A stretch of DNA of 64,000 nucleotides. Origin: Gambelia wislizenii (lineage: Eukaryota; Chordata; Lepidosauria; Squamata; Crotaphytidae). Positions 63,408 through 64,000 of this stretch are shown in pieces. The first letter of the stretch is position 1; each line of letters begins with the position of its first letter. The position numbers were made by a program, and so were the translations under genes. The notes under the pieces are model-generated. The model made no database searches and was not told the DNA's origin. It was given only the letters and a program-made list of their open reading frames with translations. Location of the stretch: assembly GCA_030847615.1 (NCBI GenBank), contig JAUMIR010000001.1, positions 156,957,001 to 157,021,000 on the forward strand. The letters are read 5' to 3'.

Positions 63408-64000
63408 CTCTCTCTCTCTGGCTTTTCTTCGCAAACGAAGATTCAGGAAGGACTCATCCCGCGCTTTCTGCAAGCGCGCTGATGACTAAAAAGGCCAATC
63501 CGAGATAAACAAGTCCGGTTGCAAAAAGCACAGCAGAAGGTCTCCTTGGGTGATGTTTTTGGGTTGTGATTCTTTCTGCGTTGTCATTTCTCTTCAAGAC
63601 TTGTTCGTCGTGAGTTCTCAAATAAGGCTGCAGCATTGTGGATAGTGCATCTCCATGCCTCCCGATGTGAGGCCAGGGCGGACCACTGTTGGTGATCAAT
63701 TTGGCCAAGCCTGAGATGTTGTTTCAGGGAGTCTTTGTATCGCTTTTTTGGAGCGCCCCTCTTACGCTGACCCGTGGTGAGTTCACCGTAGAGTAGTATT
63801 TTTGGGAGGCGATGGTCCTCCATCCTAGAAACGTGCCCTGCCCAGCGCAGCTGTGTTCTCAATATCATGGCCTCAATGCTGGTGATCCCTGCTTGCTCAA
63901 GGACAGCAACATTCGTCACATAGTCAGTCCAGTGTATATTTAGGATTGTGCGTAGACAGCGCTGATGAAAGCGCTCGAGGAGTCGTAGGTGGTGGCGATA
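63408..64000 (-). mobile_element. Non-LTR retrotransposon 3' end, second copy, runs off the window
   Basis: The minus frame 63919-63584 is open for 111 codons: RTQLRWAGHVSRMEDHRLPK, LLYGELTTGQRKRGAPKKRY, KDSLKQHLRLGQIDHQQW, AALFENSRRTSLEEK. It ends in GCGAAGAAAAGCCAGAGAGA with a (GA)n tail, exactly as the copy at 32440-32910. This copy is better preserved and continues beyond base 64000, upstream into the RT. The clade is not certain. Confidence 0.75.

Overview
The window is vertebrate nuclear DNA, most likely from a squamate reptile (lizard or snake). It is AT-rich and intron-dominated, with GT-AG introns. Its repeat mix is typical of squamates: CR1, L2-like, RTE-BovB, L1, DIRS and Penelope retroelements, tRNA/BovB-type (Sauria) SINEs, a 5S rRNA-derived SINE, and many hAT and Tigger-type MITEs. 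The squamate assignment is an inference from this mix and from gene content.

Two real genes are supported. NT5E (ecto-5'-nucleotidase, CD73) lies on the minus strand with its entire coding region in the window: nine exons from an ATG at 57197 to a TAA at 4558, encoding 585 residues in about 52.6 kb. All eight intron phases agree and all splice sites are GT-AG. The metal ligands, AMP-binding residues, the eight disulfide cysteines and a C-terminal GPI-anchor tail are visible. The last two coding exons of SNX14 lie on the plus strand at 591-650 and 3532-3567. The two genes converge tail to tail with 990 bases between their stop codons; human NT5E and SNX14 are also neighbours.

Layout: 1-3.8 kb, end of SNX14; 4.25-57.2 kb, NT5E; 56.4-57.6 kb, a GC-rich CpG-island-like promoter and first exon; 57.7-64 kb, intergenic flank of nested repeats. 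NT5E introns hold most of the repeats. Intron 1 (9.5 kb) has a Penelope-like element, an L2 3' end and two foldback elements. Intron 2 (17.5 kb) has CR1, two L2-like copies, two BovB copies, a second non-LTR family and SINEs. Intron 3 has an 8-bp-TSD hAT MITE. Intron 4 has a 4.9 kb DIRS element followed by a SINE that ends about 6 bases from the exon 4 splice donor. Intron 5 has a nearly perfect 340-base hairpin. Intron 6 has a decayed MULE transposon and hAT elements.

No clearly new gene system was found. The most interesting structures are the foldback hairpin in intron 5, the DIRS element with its diagnostic internal complementary region, a foldback repeat holding a hammerhead-ribozyme-like core, the repeat-built ends of the MULE, and an L1 with exact target-site duplication that was later hit by a TA-flanked transposon carrying a GC-rich minisatellite.
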